The notes beneath the pieces are model-generated. The model did not search any database, was not told the DNA's origin, and saw nothing but the letters and a program-made list of their open reading frames with translations. Source: Liolophura sinensis (lineage: Eukaryota; Mollusca; Polyplacophora; Chitonida; Chitonidae). Taken from it: 60,000 nucleotides of DNA. Below are positions 1-11,720 of this stretch, piece after piece. Made by a program: the position numbers and the translations under genes. The stretch covers positions 29,234,484-29,294,483 of the forward strand of contig NC_088307.1 in assembly GCF_032854445.1 (NCBI RefSeq), in the 5' to 3' direction. Position 1 is the first letter of the stretch. Each line of letters begins with the position of its first letter.

Positions 1-1044
1 ATCCCATACGTCCTACACATCAAAGACACCCAGCGCAAACGTCATAATACTGAATCAAAATTGCACTTATCATGGTTTAGGTCCTAATAATTATATTTAT
101 CTCCTAGACACAACAAAAGTCACCCAATGTAACAGACACCGATCAAAACCTGTGTAATACTGACTGCCTGAGAACCATTGCGTAATCCGCTTGTATCCCC
201 TTTTCTTCTGACAGATCGGTGCAGAGATGGTAGGGTCTCTTCTCATACGTGCTTCTCTACTGTCAATTGGCATGGCCATTTCAGACCGAAGACAAAAATC
301 TTCGTTACGGCAGCTAATCAGTGGCTAGCACTGTGCATCGGAATGGTCCCTATGGCAGCATATCCGTGTATGTCTAGTGTATAACAGCAAATCACAACTG
401 GAACACTCAAATCCACGAATCTATCTGAATGTTCTACAAACACTTAAACAGCCACATAAATAACATGTACACTTAATGCCTCTCATGATCACTGCAGATA
501 ATTTATGGAGATGGGGACATGTGTGTTTAGGTATCACTAACTTACTTTAACTTACAGCCTCCGTGACATAAAGTCAACGATGTTAGCATCAGATGTGCAT
601 GTATATATGAGTGAAACATGAGGGAGCTTTGCCCTTAGGGAAACAGAAGTGGAAGGTTTTGTTTGTTGTATCCTTGGTTACCGTCAACATTCCTGCGATC
701 TTCGTCAGAGGAAATGCAGGTCTTATCACCGATATATGGAATGTCATGCAAAAATGTTAAATAATCTGTTAAATTTAACAAAAAGTCTGCTGTCTGAGTG
801 ATGCTAGAATGTATTCTGTTATTATATCATAATGCTGTGTCATATTCAACACTGTATCCCGTTAGTCTAGTCCAAACTTTATGTTGACTTGTTAGAATAT
901 ACGTGCTACATTTAACAGAATAATCCGCAGTATTAACAGAGTACATTCCAGCGTCACTTAGACATCGGAATTTCACGTGACGCTATGAGTACGGCGTAAA
1001 ACATTAAATGAAAAAATATATAAATGAATAATCAAGACATAAAT
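1..1044. other. No gene recognised
   Basis: I see no convincing ORF, splice-bounded exon or RNA gene here. A short stretch near 988-1010 (GAGTACGGCGTAAAACA) resembles the 3' tail of the SINE family found elsewhere in the window, but it is too short to call as an insertion. Confidence 0.5.
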
Positions 1045-1262
1045 TTATCTGTTTATTTATTTATTTATATTTGTTACTTCCATTAAAGTCACTCTGAGAC
1101 GTGTTTCATATAAATGGTGGCAGAGAGTTTAACGAGTTGAGCAAACCTGAGTGTTCAGTGTAAACCACCGACCTTTGTCCAAAATCCAGCGGACTTCTCG
1201 TTTGATACCAGGCCTCCCAATTTCAAGGCGGACGCTCTAACTATTAGGCCACCGATGCGGTA
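1045..1262 (-). mobile_element. tRNA-headed SINE, minus strand
   Basis: Read on the minus strand, the element starts with a tRNA-like head at about 1262-1195. It contains an A-box-like GGCCTAATAGTTAG and a weakened B-box-like GGTATCAAAC. A body follows, and the element ends in a TAAATAAATAAATAAAC-type tail (about 1075-1045). The segment GTAAACCACCGACCTTT (plus-strand reading, near 1160) recurs with changes near 8400, 12260, 44765 and 53950, which supports a dispersed family distinct from the main SINE. Head, body and tail order are seen directly; naming the family would need a repeat library. Confidence 0.55.
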
Positions 1263-2143
1263 GATCTTCATATACAACCGATCATCTGAATGTCTTTATG
1301 ACGGCTAACTGACACCAAATAGTTTCGTACCGAGTCAAATCCCGAGAATGCCCAGAATACGATAGATTTGACACGGTGCGAAACAAAGTTCAGCGGTATT
1401 GGCTTACACAACAAACACCGATACAGCGGTGTTAAACACTTTAACGTGAAACTATATATTCCTTGATCTAAACTGGAAGACATAACGCACTAATCCTAAG
1501 CCCAATATTCCGTCTCAGTTTCCGTTATGAAGATGTGCTGTGCAGATATGCAGAGATTCGAAAGGCTACACCCTACCTAGTTAACTACCCCCGTCCCTCT
1601 TCAAATAGCTCTACTTGAAGACAGAGCCTCTGCTGAATCCACAGGAAGACAACACTTCAAGGGGAGCCGGGCGGCAAAAGCCGACAGCCGGTGTCATGGG
1701 GCAGACTGTTTTCCTCCTAAGATTGATACAATCTTTAGACGATCCCTAATACCCTCTTCCTCACAGACGTTTTGATTTGTGTGTGTAGTGAACATATGTG
1801 TGTACAAGTTACACTGGGGTTACAACATGTAACCGTATTCTGTTCCCGTAAATTTGCCAGACCGCATTTGTTAGGCGTCATTGTTTATTTACAAAGTCCT
1901 TGTCATCCCGAGAGAGGGCGATATAGTAGATGAGGGTTGATATGGTAGATAAGTGCTGATATGAAAGATAATTAAGGGCTGATTAATGCAAGCCGATACA
2001 AACGACTGTATACAGGTACGTGCATAAGGAAAATATACCATTATTAATAAAATCAGAAAATAATTCAGAGAAATTCACCATATACACCATATACACACGT
2101 GTCTCTCTAAAACAGAATTGCCTTATATGCCACACTTACGTCT
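1263..2143. other. No gene recognised
   Basis: Only short shadow ORFs are present. I see no tandem repeat, SINE or exon that I can support. Confidence 0.5.
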
Positions 2144-2167
2144 TTGATCTACCAGGAGGATTTTGTT

Positions 2168-2548
2168 ATGTTGAATGATGGGTATCTTTATTCTTTCACT
2201 TTACTTTGCTGTATTCCCAGTGGACTTGAAACTGTTTGGTTTCACAATTTAAACTTGTCTGACATGAATATTACCAACCTGACCAGTTCTAATGTAGGGC
2301 AAAATGGCTTGAAAAGAAATCGCCTTAATTCCAAACCAGTACAAAAATTAAACGGGACAAAAATATCACATGTTTACATGAATAAGTCTGAGCACAATTA
2401 CATATCATTAGACACGGAAAGAAAACATGACATCTTCAAAGAAAATCTCATGCATATGCCTACTGATAAAGTCCATTTTTTAAAGTTTTGGACATACAAG
2501 TGTTTGAAATCAATGCGTAAAGTGTGTATGCTTCCATGCCTGTGGTAG
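2168..2548 (+). CDS. Hypothetical small protein or exon
   Basis: The frame is open for 126 codons from the first ATG at 2168. A few codons upstream lies TTTGATCTACCAG, which could be a splice acceptor. The first 24 residues are hydrophobic, aromatic and cysteine-containing (MLNDGYLYSFTLLCC), so a signal or membrane segment is possible. Asn-X-Ser/Thr sites follow near residues 35-42 (MNITNLTS), then a basic, Asn/Lys-rich body and a Cys-containing end. I recognise no domain. The composition is AT-driven and nothing else in the region supports a gene, so it may be a chance ORF. Confidence 0.22.
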   Translation: MLNDGYLYSFTLLCCIPSGLETVWFHNLNLSDMNITNLTSSNVGQNGLKRNRLNSKPVQKLNGTKISHVYMNKSEHNYISLDTERKHDIFKENLMHMPTDKVHFLKFWTYKCLKSMRKVCMLPCLW

Positions 2549-4930
2549 TTACCGTTTTACGCATCATCCACGAGACCGTAAGTCGGTAGAAGGTGCTTTT
2601 CGTTCAATCGCTTGGCCACGTGACATGAGTTAAATCCGATTTTCAAACATGGAGTGTTTCGATTACTGACGGAGAAAGCCCATATGGGTTAACGGCTGGT
2701 ACGTGGATTTCGACGCATAGATTCATTAGAAAGAAAACAACGGTGAACATTTCCCGAATTTTCACAACAGATATATGTGCCAAAGTAACTACTTCCGGTG
2801 ACCAGTGTGATTTCCGCTTGTAATATCTGTAACCGCCATTTTTCACACGGCCCTGTATAGCTCCAGTCTTCACGTCGCATTCAAATGACTAACGTCTTAT
2901 GACGTCAGTGTCTCCATGCCGTAGATCTGTACATTTACAGCGCTGCGTCTTAAGAGCGCGGCCATGTAAATGGCTACAGCATGGAGATTTTGTCTAAAAA
3001 GCTACGTGATGCCAATTACGTATACATATAAAATACATATATAATACTAAAACTACGCAGATAACATACAGTTATTAATACGTCTGCGACATCTGTACAC
3101 ACAAATAATGATTCAGCGTATGTAGTATGTAATGTATGTAGTTTATCATCACAAGATAGAAGCTCTAGAGAAATGAGCACAATCCTACAAGGTTTATGCC
3201 TGGTTAATGCATGACATCCAGTGGTGTTATGTAGAACGTCATTGCAGAAAAATTTGGAGGAATGATCAATTTTTCTTATATATTGAATATTGAATATTAA
3301 TATTGAAAGTATTATTTAATTTGGGATTTAAAGCCCAGTGTGTAACAAATTGCAAATGGCCACACCTGGGTCTGTCTCCTAAAACACGGCGTCCTGTCAG
3401 TGTACTCTAGTGAGAGGGTCAATATTCACAAGGACAATTCTCCAAACGAAGTTTAACACAAAGATAAAAAAGACAAAGTATATAAAGTAATACATAATGC
3501 TTAGGCAGAAGCAACTTACGCAGCCCCTAGCACCATGGTTCAACCAGAACAAGATAAAAAATGCACTGATGTTAATATCATTTTATTAGACGTCGCATCT
3601 ACTTGAAATGCCGCGCATTCATCACATATTAAAATAGCAACATGAAATGAACATGTAATTTGCTTCGTCACGGGAAATCATTCAGTGGCAGTACACTGAT
3701 CACTGACGCTGGACACCAAGCAAATATTGGACGAGAAAGGCCAATTCTATAGTCCTTCACTCCTGACGGCAATCGGGATAGAGCTTATGTTACCTACCCG
3801 CACGTGTGTCCAATGCCATAGTTTAGTGCTCAACCCACTTGATTTAACCCACGCCCTTCATAGATATGGCTTGTATCAGGTCAAGATATATAAGCAAGGA
3901 CTCAACCGTACTTGAAACCCCGACCCTAAGTCTTGACTGATAACAAGACATAGCTATACAGAGTATTTACAAACAATATGTCATCCCTGTCACTGACGGA
4001 CGAACCCCTTGCATATTTCAGCCTGTTTTATTATGACCTTGGAAATATCCTCACAACATGGTTTATGGTTCATATTCATACAGCTTAGGGACGTAGAAAG
4101 TCGATTTTATTACAAACATTTCTTGTACCGCGATGTAAAGTCTTTTAAAAGCTAGCATAGACCGTGGACGCTTGACTATGTATACACCAGATTGCGTCGT
4201 TGTATTGGTTTGACTGTATATCTGTGCATATCCGGCTACGCTGTGTACCCACGGTCCAATAGACCTACCCCACAGGCCTACCTGACCTTGTGCGACTTCA
4301 GCATACAAGCAGGGTGTGGTGTTGGGTCAAGAGAACGTTTACCAGGTACAAATACATTTATACAGGAAGTAAAAATCCAGAATAAAAAAATAATACAACA
4401 AAACCACAAAGCATGGGTGGGGTGTCATGTCTGGTGTCATGTCTTCGACATGCGGTAACACTTTGGCGGCATGGACTAGACCTATCACAAGATGACCCCT
4501 CCTTGCCATACGACTGGACAATGGTAAAGTACGACGTAAAATCCCAAGAATACATACATATTCTATGCCAATTGCCCACCTACATGTAAAGTTGTTGTCT
4601 TGTCGCATGCCTGCAGATCGTACTAATGTTTAAGGTAATCGATGAACTGTTGAACAAGGTGAAACGTATACATACCAGCGTCATTTTATATTTATTGTAC
4701 ACTACTTTAATTTTCCAGAGACAAATCATGTAGAAATTTAGGGAATACTATCTGTTTGTTCTATTCTCTTGACGATGATTGCAATTAGCTTTCAAAACAG
4801 TGAAGATGGCTGAGCTGCTTACTGATTTACTGATTGGTTGATTTGTTTTTTGAAACAGTGACTATGTCCATATTTTCCTGGCAAATTCATTTTCATCCTC
4901 ATTTAGTTTGCTTTTGTCTTATTTCATTTC
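2549..4930. other. No gene; dispersed-repeat fragment near 3440-3490
   Basis: I see no supported gene. The stretch near 3440-3490 (CGAAGTTTAACACAAAG, then a purine-rich run and AAAGTATATAAAG) matches a dispersed repeat also found near 15465, 44935 and 57025. The short ORFs here look like noise. Confidence 0.45.
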
Positions 4931-5206
4931 TTAAATCAAGCTGGTCGGTTAGCGCGCTAGCGCAGCGTATTGACCCAGGAGTCTCTCACCAATGCGGTCG
5001 CTGTGAGTTCAAGTCCAGCTCATGCTGGCTTCCTCTCCGGCCGTACGTGGGAAGATCTGCCAGCTACTTGCGGATGGTCGTGGGTTTCCCCGGGGCTCTG
5101 CCCGGTTTCCACCCACCATAATGCTGGCCGCCGTCTTATAAGTGAAATATTCTTGAGTACGACGTAAAACGCCAATCAAATAAATAAATAAAATTAAATC
5201 AAGCTG
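4931..5206 (+). mobile_element. SINE family 1 with target-site duplication
   Basis: The element body is 4944-5193. It has a slightly 5'-truncated tRNA-like head (GGTTAGCGCGCTAGCGC, B-box region GTGAGTTCAAGTCC), a conserved core (CATAATGCTGGCCGCCGTC, AAGTGAAATATTCTTGAG) and a TAAATAAATAAA tail. The 13 bp TTAAATCAAGCTG lies immediately before it (4931-4943) and again after the tail (5194-5206), a perfect target-site duplication. That indicates a target-primed insertion that is relatively young for this window. The core resembles those common in molluscan SINEs; the exact family is not assigned. Confidence 0.93.
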
Positions 5207-6092
5207 AATTATTTTAAGCATATCTTTTATTTAATCTTTTATGATCGGTTATTGGGGCATGCGTGCTGGCCAGAAAGTGAATCAACTGTGTTCTGCATAA
5301 ATTTGTTGTCGTGTGACGTAGGTGTTCTACTCCGAATACTATAATCAACACCATGTATGTAGCGTCAGTAATTTATACACCTAACCCATACACGGATGCT
5401 CTGTATACAAGTACAGGTAAAATACTTCTGCATGTTTAATTTGTTACGCCCCTGCACTTCGAAAAAATTTCTAGCATTTCACACGCATGAAACAACTCTT
5501 GGTCGAAACCTGTGACTTGAAAGCCGTAACGTTCTGCCTGAGTGTCCTGTTCGTGATACAGCTTCTATGTCGTCAGTAAGTCTTGTGCTCCCTATGTGGT
5601 GTTGAACTTGACAGTAGTGATTGACCAGAGCACTCTCTCTATCTCTGCGCCAACATTATCCCTGAAGGCTTCATGTTAAAATGGTACATTAAACGTCAAC
5701 AATAGAACCAGATTGTTTAAGTTTTCTTACAACTTGAGGGCTAATTTTACGTGTTATTTTGCATGGTCAAGCTTATTTGTGAAGAAAACACAGTCGCTTA
5801 CATCTTGGGACATAAGCCTGACCTCAATATATCCTGATCTTTCAAATAAGGCAGCATTTTTTTACCGACAATTATATATACATGACAGCCAGAACATCGA
5901 CAACAAATGGTGCAAGCGTTATTAAACTGTTCTGAGAAAGCTGAAGATCTCGTCATGATCTGGCCAGATGTTACGTTATATGGGCGTATAAATTATATAC
6001 TTCTCTATGACAGAATAATGTCCTATTTTAAATGTCAATGGACGACATATTTGACGTCTCTCGAGCTCCTAAGCACGTACAGTACCAAACAA
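5207..6092. other. No gene recognised
   Basis: AT-rich sequence with short ORFs only. An ORF beginning near 5907 runs on into a SINE fragment and is not credible as a protein. Confidence 0.5.
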
Positions 6093-6230
6093 GGGGCCTC
6101 GTTGACCGAGTGGTTAGCGTTCTGGCATAGTCGAATGACCCTACAGGTATCCGCTGTGAGTTCAAGTCCAGTTGAGACAGACTTCCTCTTCGGTTCTACG
6201 TATATAAGTGGGAAAGTCTGCCATCAACCT
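6093..6230 (+). mobile_element. Old SINE family 1 head fragment
   Basis: GGGGCCTCGTTGACCGAGTG with GGTTAGCG is a diverged tRNA-like head. GCTGTGAGTTCAAGTCCAG is its B-box region, and the next part matches the SINE family 1 middle (CTTCCTCTTCGGTTCTACG, AAGTCTGCCATCAACCT). The 3' core and tail are absent. Divergence and truncation suggest an old copy. Confidence 0.75.
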
Positions 6231-6838
6231 GTCTTATTCTGGGAACATTTTATAACACAAGCAGGTTTAGAGCATGCGCGAAAGGCTTCACTGAGAACAG
6301 CTTTGGCTTTTCAGCTCGTCTCCGACAAAAAGGTGTTATAATGTTTAGCTTATTCAAAAATTTACAAAACATTCATGACAACATCTTTAATTTTATCCTA
6401 CATTAGGTACGTCACAGAGCGCCATACCTTGAGCTGAATTAGGTGCAACGAGAAAACTAGGTTTAAAGTGCTTTCTCTTTTGGACAGATATCACCGAACA
6501 GTTATCTCCTAAACGGGTGGTGTATTTTCATTTTCCTATGTGGCCCTGGTTTACTTGTGAATGAAAACAAAAGCATTGTATGGTAGCAAGTTAATACTTA
6601 GATGTGCCAAAAACATATGCATTTAGATGTCTGCTTACAGCATACCTGTCACATGATCCTTTTTTAACAAGATAATAAATGATGAGCAAAGTTAGTCATC
6701 GGATTATGTCACGTACACCATTGTTACAAAGAAAAAGTGAAAGCGAAACGCCAACCTGGTTATCAGTTTAACCGAATACAACAGTCATATCCAAGACAAT
6801 ACGTGTTCACGTCTACCTCGGCGGAAAAGGAAATAATC

Positions 6839-7419
6839 CTAGACGTACAGCCCAGAAAGTATGACCAGAGCAGCGACGACAGTGTGATAGACGTACATCT
6901 CAGAGAGTATGACCAGAGCAGCGACGACAGTGTGATAGACGTATATCTCAGAGAGTATGACCAGAGCAGCGACGACAGTGTGATAGACGTACAGCCCAGA
7001 GAGTATGACCAGAGCAGCGACGACAGTGTGATAGACGTACAGCTCAGAGAGTATGACCAGAGCAGCGACGACAGTGTGATAGACGTACAGCCCAGAGAGT
7101 ATGACCAGAGCAGCGACGACAGTGTGATAGACGTACAGCTCAGAGAGTATGACCAGAGCAGCGACGACAGTGTGATAGACGTACAGCCCAGAGAGTATGA
7201 CCAGAGCAGCGACGACAGTGTGGTAGACGTACAGCTCAGAGAGTATGACCAGAGCAGCGACGACAGTGTGGTAGACGTACAGCTCAGAAAGTATGACCAG
7301 AGCAGTGGCGACAGTGTGATAGACGTACAGCCCAGAGAGTATGACCAGAGCAGCGACGACAGTGTGGTAGACGTACAGCTCAGAGAGTATGACTAGAGCA
7401 GCGACGACAGTGTGATAGC
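6839..7419. repeat. 48 bp minisatellite with open frame
   Basis: About 12 copies of a 48 bp unit (core GAGTATGACCAGAGCAGCGA) occur head to tail. Since 48 is divisible by three, the plus frame stays open from 6686 to a TAG at about 7394 and would encode an acidic 16-residue repeat (REYDQSSDDSVIDVQP/L). No ATG precedes the repeats in frame. Copy-to-copy changes are mostly amino-acid-changing (P/L, E/K, D/G, I/V, Q/H/Y), and the stop arises from a C-to-T change inside the array. I therefore favour a non-coding minisatellite, though a Ser/Asp-rich exon cannot be excluded. Confidence 0.9.
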
Positions 7420-7799
7420 TGGCAAATGGTCACACCTCGTCGGTGAAATACGGCCTCTTTGTCATTTTACCTCAATGCAAATTCTACCGCATTGCAAATG
7501 CTTAAATAGTAGTAAATGACACGCCCCTATCACCATGGCTTAAACAGAATTGGGTAAAAGAAATAAATAAAGTGAAGTTAATTACTTAAAATAATTTATA
7601 CACCTAACCTTTAAACTGCCTGCTTGAGATTTGATCTCCTGTCAAGAGGTGAGAGGGTTCACTTCCATAACCTGATTTCCTTCAACCAGACACCTGACCG
7701 ATCGTACAAGTCAAAAGTCCCGAGTACACCATTAAACATTTATACGAAGAGTAAACAAGCAAGTTTTTTAGAGAAATGTCATTCACCAGGGTCAGTTAA
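7420..7799. other. No gene; weak dispersed-repeat similarity
   Basis: Near 7425-7545 the motifs CAAATGGTCACACCT and CCCCTATCACCATGGCTTAA resemble CAAATGGCCACACCT near 3355 and CCCCTAGCACCATGGTTCAA near 3525. This suggests two old copies of one dispersed repeat. Confidence 0.35.
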
Positions 7800-8350
7800 T
7801 TTTCCCTCGCCCCTTATAAGCCTTGGGCAGTTGTATATTTTTTCCCACTAGACTGTGCAACATGGTCAGTTATTTTGCCTTCACGCATTATAAGCTGTGG
7901 GCAGTTGTATATGTTTTCCCACTAGATTGTGCAACATGGTCAGTTATTTTGCCTTCACTCCTTATAAGCCGTGGGCAGTTGTATATTTTTCCCACTAGAC
8001 TGTGCAACATGGTCAGTTATTTTGCCTTCACGCCTTATAAGCCGTGGGCAGTTGTATATTTTTTCCCACTAGACTGTGCAAAATGGTCAGTTATTTTGCC
8101 TTCACGCCTTATAAGCCGTGGGCAGTTGTATATTTTTTCCCGCTAGACTGTGCACCATGGTCAATTATTTTGCCTTCACTCCTTATAAGCCGTGAGCAGT
8201 TGTATATTTATTCCCGCTAGACTGTGCAACATGGTCAGTTATTTTGCTTTCACTCCTTATAAGCCGTGGGCAGTTGTATATTTTTCCCCACTAGACTGTG
8301 AAACATAGTCAGTTATTTTGCCTTCACTCCTTATAAGCCGTGGGCAGGTA
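7800..8350. repeat. 74 bp tandem repeat
   Basis: About seven copies of a roughly 74 bp unit (72-75 bp because of variable T runs). Each copy carries CCTTATAAGCCGTGGGCAG, a T-rich segment, and GACTGTGCAACATGGTCAG. GGGCAG recurs at 7825, 7899, 7973, 8045 and 8120. Short ORFs inside are a by-product of the repeat. Confidence 0.92.
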
Positions 8351-8397
8351 GTTTTTCACTTACACGGGGGCAATCACTTTTATGGCAGGCGGAAGCT

Positions 8398-8445
8398 CAC
8401 GAACCAGGTGTAAACCACCGCCCTATGGCCTGCTGCTGACCAACA
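8398..8445 (+). repeat. Dispersed repeat fragment
   Basis: GTGTAAACCACCGCCCTATG followed by GCCTGCTGCTGACCAAC matches, with changes, segments near 1158, 12262, 44762 and 53948. It is probably a fragment of a second, older interspersed element. Confidence 0.45.
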
Positions 8446-8810
8446 TTGCCACATGTGATGTGCAGTTATGCCGGTCGTGAGCTCTCGGCCACCACCCACC
8501 CAGTTTGTGGTACGTGATATCGGGGTGTACAAAGCGCTATGTGTTGTTACATGTGCATGGTGACGAAAACGAGCAAGGACATCCCCGGCAGATTTTACAC
8601 GAATCAATGGATATATGAACTCTACAACATATTCACTTATTCAGTCTTGAATAGGCTGCGTTTTGTCTATTTACAAAAGAAACCTATTTTCACAAATAGC
8701 CTACAGAAGACTAACTTCCGTGTTCTCCGTTAGCGCAGGTTTCCATTAAGATCCTGTCGTTTGCAAACTTTTCCTTGAAACCACAAATTATTATTATATA
8801 GCGTGTAGCG

Positions 8811-9950
8811 TGCATGGTGATCCACAGCGCCGTATGATCAGGACAAAAGGTACCGTATATAATGATCCACAGCGCCGTGTGATCAGGACATAAGGTACCG
8901 TATATAATGATCCACAGCGCCGTGTGATCAGGACATAAGGTACCGTATATAGTGATCCACAGCGCCGTGTGATCAGGACATAAGGCACCGTATATAATGA
9001 TCCACAGCGCCGTGTGATCAGGACATAAGGTACCGTATATAGTGATCCACAGCGCCATGTGATCAGGGCATAAGGTACCGTATATAGTGATCCACAGCGC
9101 CGTGTGATCAGGACATAAGGCACCGTATATAGTGATCCACAGCGCCGTGTGATCAGGACATAAGGCACCGTATATAATGATCCACAGCGCCGTGTGATCA
9201 GGGCATAAGGTACCGTATATAGTGATCCACAGCGCCGTGTGATCAGGACATAAGGTACCGTATATAATGATCCACAGCGCCGTGTGATCAGGACATAAGG
9301 TACCGTATATAGTGATTCACAGCGCCGTGTGATCAGGACAAAATGTACCGTATATAGTGATTCACAGCGCCGTGTGATCAGGACATAAGGTACCGTATAT
9401 AGTGATCCACAGCGCCGTGTGATCAGGACATAAGGTACCGTATATAATGATCCACAGCGCCGTGTGATCAGGACATAAGGCACCGTATATAGTGATCCAC
9501 AGCGCCGTGTGATCAGGACATAAGGCACCGTATATAGTGATCCACAGCGCCGTGTGATCAGGACATAAGTCACCGTATATAGTGATCCACGGCGCCGTGT
9601 GATCAGGACATAAGGTACCGTATATAGTGATCCACAGCGCCGTGTGATCAGGACAAAAGGTACCGTATATAGTGATCCACAGCGCCGTGTGATCAGGACA
9701 AAAGGTACCGTATATAGTGATCCACAGCGCCGTGTGATCAGGACATAAGGCACCGTATATAGTGATTCACAGCGCCGTGTGATCAGGACAAAATCTACCG
9801 TATATAGTGATTCACAGCGCCGTGTGATCAGGACATAAGGTACCGTATATAATGATCCACAGCGCCGTGTGATCAGGACAAAAGGTACCGTATATAATGA
9901 TCCACAGCGCCGTGTGATCAGGACATAAGGTAGCATGCATGGTGATCCAC
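8811..9950. repeat. 45 bp minisatellite, about 25 copies
   Basis: Head-to-tail 45 bp units (GATCCACAGCGCCGTGTGAT, then CAGGACATAAGGTACCGTAT and ATA). Both array ends carry TGCATGGTGATCCAC, a variant unit edge. Because 45 is divisible by three, the minus strand is open for 419 codons (10053-8794) with a 15-residue repeat (LITRRCGSLYTVPYV). Differences between copies are both silent (GTA/GTG, TTA/CTA) and replacing (G/E, Y/F). The predicted protein has no recognisable domain or signal peptide. I treat the ORF as a product of the repeat. Confidence 0.95.
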
Positions 9951-10465
9951 AAGTTACAGGTTCAGCAGCATCCAATAAGATAGAGGACAGAACTCGGTCG
10001 TATTCAGAACAAAGCATATATAATAAACCATTGGCGACATTTCCCTGTTTCATCCTTATACATGCATTTTCTGTTCAGTCTTCAAACAAGATTAGGCCAT
10101 GCACCAAAGCCGTTGCGTTAGAATATAAGACGTATTAAACCAATACAGATACCGTCACATTTAAAAGCCTAACTTAACATGCGTAGTCATACGGTGTTAG
10201 GCATTGTTTGTAGTCCTCTGTTTTGTAGCTACGTAGCAAATGACTGGTACATTTACACACAAAGCTGTGTAGTATCTGGGAGTTGTTTTGTTAGCGGATT
10301 TGCGTCTTTATTGTCAAGTGTTTCACTCTGTATATAGGCATACACATGGCTAGTCCATGCGTAAGCCGGATACCGCATGTTTTTTAAAATCTACATCCTT
10401 AGCAATATTACAGTCTGTACAGACCTTCGTATAAATTTACACACATGGCCAGTCACGCGTTTGAG
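9951..10465. other. No gene recognised
   Basis: Unique AT-rich sequence between the 45 bp array and the LINE remnant. Nothing supported. Confidence 0.5.
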
Positions 10466-11720
10466 TTATACAAAAATATATATTGAGTAATACAAAAAGA
10501 CCCCAAAAATGGTGAATAACAAGCGTTGGTACCAGAAACACCTTGGTATCATTCTACAGCACGATGGTAAATGGGACGAACATATAATATCACTCGTAAA
10601 TAAATGTAATAAGAAATTAGGTATTATAAAGCGAAGAGGATATAACAAGGAAGTGTTTAATAACTTCATAAAATAGCCTCATCAGATCTACAATAGAGTA
10701 TGGCGACATACTATATCATAACTGTAGTATTGCGCTTTCCCAAAAACTGGAAAATGTTCAACGGCGCGCAGCTTTGCTTTGTACAAGTGGAATGCGTCGT
10801 ACATCAGATAAAGCTCTGCTGAGTTGGACACGACTATATGTTCGGCGTAGACAACATAGAATTCTGCTATTTTTTTTAAATTGTAAATGGACTCTCCCCG
10901 CCTTACCTACAGTCCCTATTACCAAGACGATCAACAGAGTATAATACATATAACTTAAGGTATAATGAAAATTTACGTATATTTAGATGCCGCCTAAGTA
11001 TATACAAATCTTCCTTCTTCCCGAAAACAACTAAGGACTGAAATAATTTACCAAAACATATTCGCCATTCTTCAATTAAAGAACTTCCAAAATTTCTATC
11101 TCCATCAATCATTATTACATCTAGTGATTTTATATTGTCATATAATAACTTTAGCAACTTTTCATCTGTCCAGCACTGTTGAATGAGAATGGGACTCAGT
11201 GCTCTTCGGGCAGACCTTTTTAAGTATAATATTATTGAAGATACTACTTGCCATTACTGTAATGATACATGTGAAGATACCTTTCATTATTTTCTTATTT
11301 GCCCTCAATTTGCCACCCATAGGAAGCACATGCTATATACTCTCACACAAATTATTTTACCGGGTGAAAATTATTGTTTTTATTCTACAATGTTTACGAT
11401 ATATATGTAGTATACTTTTGTTTGGCTCTAAATATCTAAATTACGAAGATAATAAACTTGTTTTTCAATGTGTTCATAAATTTATCAATGATACGGAAAG
11501 GTTTTATGACCATGGTAACGGTAATAACGATGTTAACATTGTAAATAATAATTAATTTATTTCAACTTTTATTCCGTTATCGGAAATTTGTATTCCCATA
11601 TTTATATGTATGTATTTCGTTAGCTATTAAGTTGTTAATTGATGTTTTGAGGAGATTTCCGTAGTAGCCATTAGGCTGTGAGAAATCCTCGTTAAATAAA
11701 TAAAGAATTAAATTAAAAAA
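10466..11720 (+). mobile_element. Degenerate LINE (non-LTR retrotransposon) 3' end
   Basis: Frameshifted plus-strand pieces read as the end of a non-LTR reverse-transcriptase ORF. The order is HLGIILQHDGKWDEHI, then STIEYGDILYHNCS, then LENVQRRAALLCT, then a YKSSFFPKTTKD-like piece. The terminal zinc-knuckle-like segment is MRMGLSALRADLF followed by CHYCNDTCEDTFHYFLICP (about 11183-11320), a Cys/His pattern common at the C-terminus of jockey/CR1-type LINEs. Stops and frameshifts (for example near 10672) make it inactive. The 3' end is AT-rich and finishes with AAATAAATAAAG near 11700. The 5' end is missing. Clade assignment is tentative; a protein search with the pieces against LINE polyproteins would settle it. 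Confidence 0.82.

Noticed and set aside
5907-6341. 144-codon ORF
   Set aside because: It runs through a tRNA-like SINE head (6093-6230), has no domain and no conserved start context.
10466-10669. 67-codon minus-strand ORF
   Set aside because: Antisense of the LINE reverse-transcriptase remnant, which reads sensibly on the plus strand.
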